In this document: piece by piece, positions 33,312 to 34,038 of the stretch
Layout: each line of letters starts with the position of its first letter
Position numbering within the stretch: position 1 is the first letter of the stretch
Source: Firmicutes bacterium CAG:341
GTDB lineage: Bacteria > Bacillota > Clostridia > Oscillospirales > Acutalibacteraceae
Length of the DNA stretch: 34,038 bases
NCBI GenBank assembly: GCA_000434995.1
Contig: FR895320.1
Coordinates: forward strand, 1 to 34,038
Direction of reading: 5' to 3'
Made by a program: the position numbers and the translations under genes
Notes under the pieces: generated by a model
What the model was told of the DNA's origin: nothing
The model's database searches: none
The model's input: the letters and a program-made list of their open reading frames with translations, nothing else

Positions 33312-34038
33312 TTATTTCCCTTTCTCTTGTGTGTTTTTATCATATATAAGGCGAAGCCCGTCGATAACTAAGTTTTTATCAACTATTGCCTGTGTTTCGC
33401 AATGCTTTGCTATTACACTGCCAAGGCCGCCTGTAATAATAACTGTTGCTTTTTCACCAAGCTCTTTTTCAAATCGCTTAACAAGTCCGTCAATCATTGC
33501 GGCAGTTCCGTAAACAGTACCGCTCCTCATACAGTCAATAGTATTTGTGCAAATAGCATTTTTAGGAGCTGTTATGTCAATTTGCGGAAGCTGGGCTGTT
33601 TTGGAAGATAATGCATTTAATGCTGTTTTAACACCGCACAATATTGAACAGCCGATAAAGCAACCGTTTTTATCAATAACCGAAGCTGTGGTTGCAGTGC
33701 CTAAATCAAATATTATTTGCGGGCAAGGGTATTTATCAATGCTCGCAACTGCGCCTGCTACCATATCTGCGCCAAGTTCGGCAGGGTTGTTTGTTTTTAT
33801 ATTAAGCCCTGTTTTAACCCCCGGCCCGATTACTATGGATTTTTTGCCTGTAATAAGCATAATTGCTTTTGATACAGTACGGATAAGCGGCGGCACTACT
33901 GATGAAATTACGCTTCCCTCGATACTGTCAGGGTTTATTTTGCATATTTCAAGTATGCTGTGCAGTTTTATTGCGTATTCCTCAGCCGAATCATTAAGTG
34001 AAGTTGAAAGGCGGCATTCATTTACAAGCTCTTTCCCT
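33312..34038 (-). CDS. coaX: Type III pantothenate kinase, 5' part outside the window
   Basis: CoaX phosphorylates pantothenate, the first step of coenzyme A synthesis. The frame stays open to the window edge, so the N-terminus with the first ATP-binding motif is missing here. The visible part includes RLSTSLNDSAEEYAIKL, the conserved ISSVVPPL, GPGVKTGLNIKTNNPAELGADMVAGA, the catalytic region IFDLGTATTASVIDKNG, and SGTVYGTAAMIDGLV. The GTG at 33896 inside ISSVVPPL is not the true start. It is co-transcribed with the DUF1015 gene. Confidence 0.95.
   Translation of the reverse strand, partial: GKELVNECRLSTSLNDSAEEYAIKLHSILEICKINPDSIEGSVISSVVPPLIRTVSKAIMLITGKKSIVIGPGVKTGLNIKTNNPAELGADMVAGAVASIDKYPCPQIIFDLGTATTASVIDKNGCFIGCSILCGVKTALNALSSKTAQLPQIDITAPKNAICTNTIDCMRSGTVYGTAAMIDGLVKRFEKELGEKATVIITGGLGSVIAKHCETQAIVDKNLVIDGLRLIYDKNTQEKGK

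Noticed and set aside
33312..33896. GTG 33896 as the start of the pantothenate kinase
   Set aside because: The frame remains open to the window edge, and the residues upstream match CoaX; GTG falls within the conserved ISSVVPPL motif.
1..34038. CRISPR array, insertion sequence, prophage or resistance island
   Set aside because: I saw no regular spaced repeats, no transposase or integrase motifs, no target-site duplications and no shift in base or codon use. The APH-like gene alone is not evidence of resistance.

Overview
The window is chromosomal DNA from a low-GC Gram-positive anaerobe. The best guess is a gut Clostridia species of the Ruminococcaceae/Oscillospirales type. The reasons are AT-rich intergenic DNA, strong AGGAGG-type ribosome binding sites, TTGACA/TATAAT promoters, U-tract terminators, a fermentative AdhE behind Rex-like operators, a fructose PTS, MurA, and a type III pantothenate kinase. 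The genus is inferred, not shown. I see no tRNA, rRNA, CRISPR array, insertion sequence or phage gene. Most of the window is ordinary core genome, and its novelty lies mainly between genes.

Layout. 1-4095 (minus): rpe, a membrane-anchored DUF4015 glycosidase-like protein, a cadherin-like membrane protein and mgtE, closely packed. 4170-8788 (plus): an ABC-F ATPase, a ClC chloride/proton antiporter and an intracellular GH30 glycosidase, joined by 4-base gaps. 8792-9938: rpsF-ssb-rpsR behind a near-perfect promoter. 9937-12660 (minus): a large GT2 protein with a degenerate TagF-like half. 12783-15598: adhE with three Rex-like 18-bp sites. 15604-16394: an APH/choline-kinase-like phosphotransferase. 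16456-16579: a candidate small RNA with two operator dyads. 16592-19665 (minus): a small membrane protein, rlmH, a YycJ-like hydrolase and murA. 19994-21945 (minus): a metallophosphoesterase and a HAD phosphatase. 22026-24357: nadB-nadC. 24487-30225: a complete fructose PTS operon, fruR-fruK-fruA-ptsH-ptsI. 30265-30571: a small Xre regulator with twin operators. 30586-34038 (minus): a membrane-embedded M28 peptidase, a DUF1015 protein and coaX, which runs off the window edge.

How the genes work together. The fru operon encodes every protein needed to carry phosphate from PEP to fructose and then make fructose-1,6-bisphosphate. AdhE re-oxidises the NADH from that glycolysis, and its promoter looks NADH-sensing through Rex. 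nadB/nadC (no nadA here) and coaX supply NAD and CoA. The best candidate for an undescribed element is the G-free-loop, SD-complementary small RNA locus at 16456-16579.
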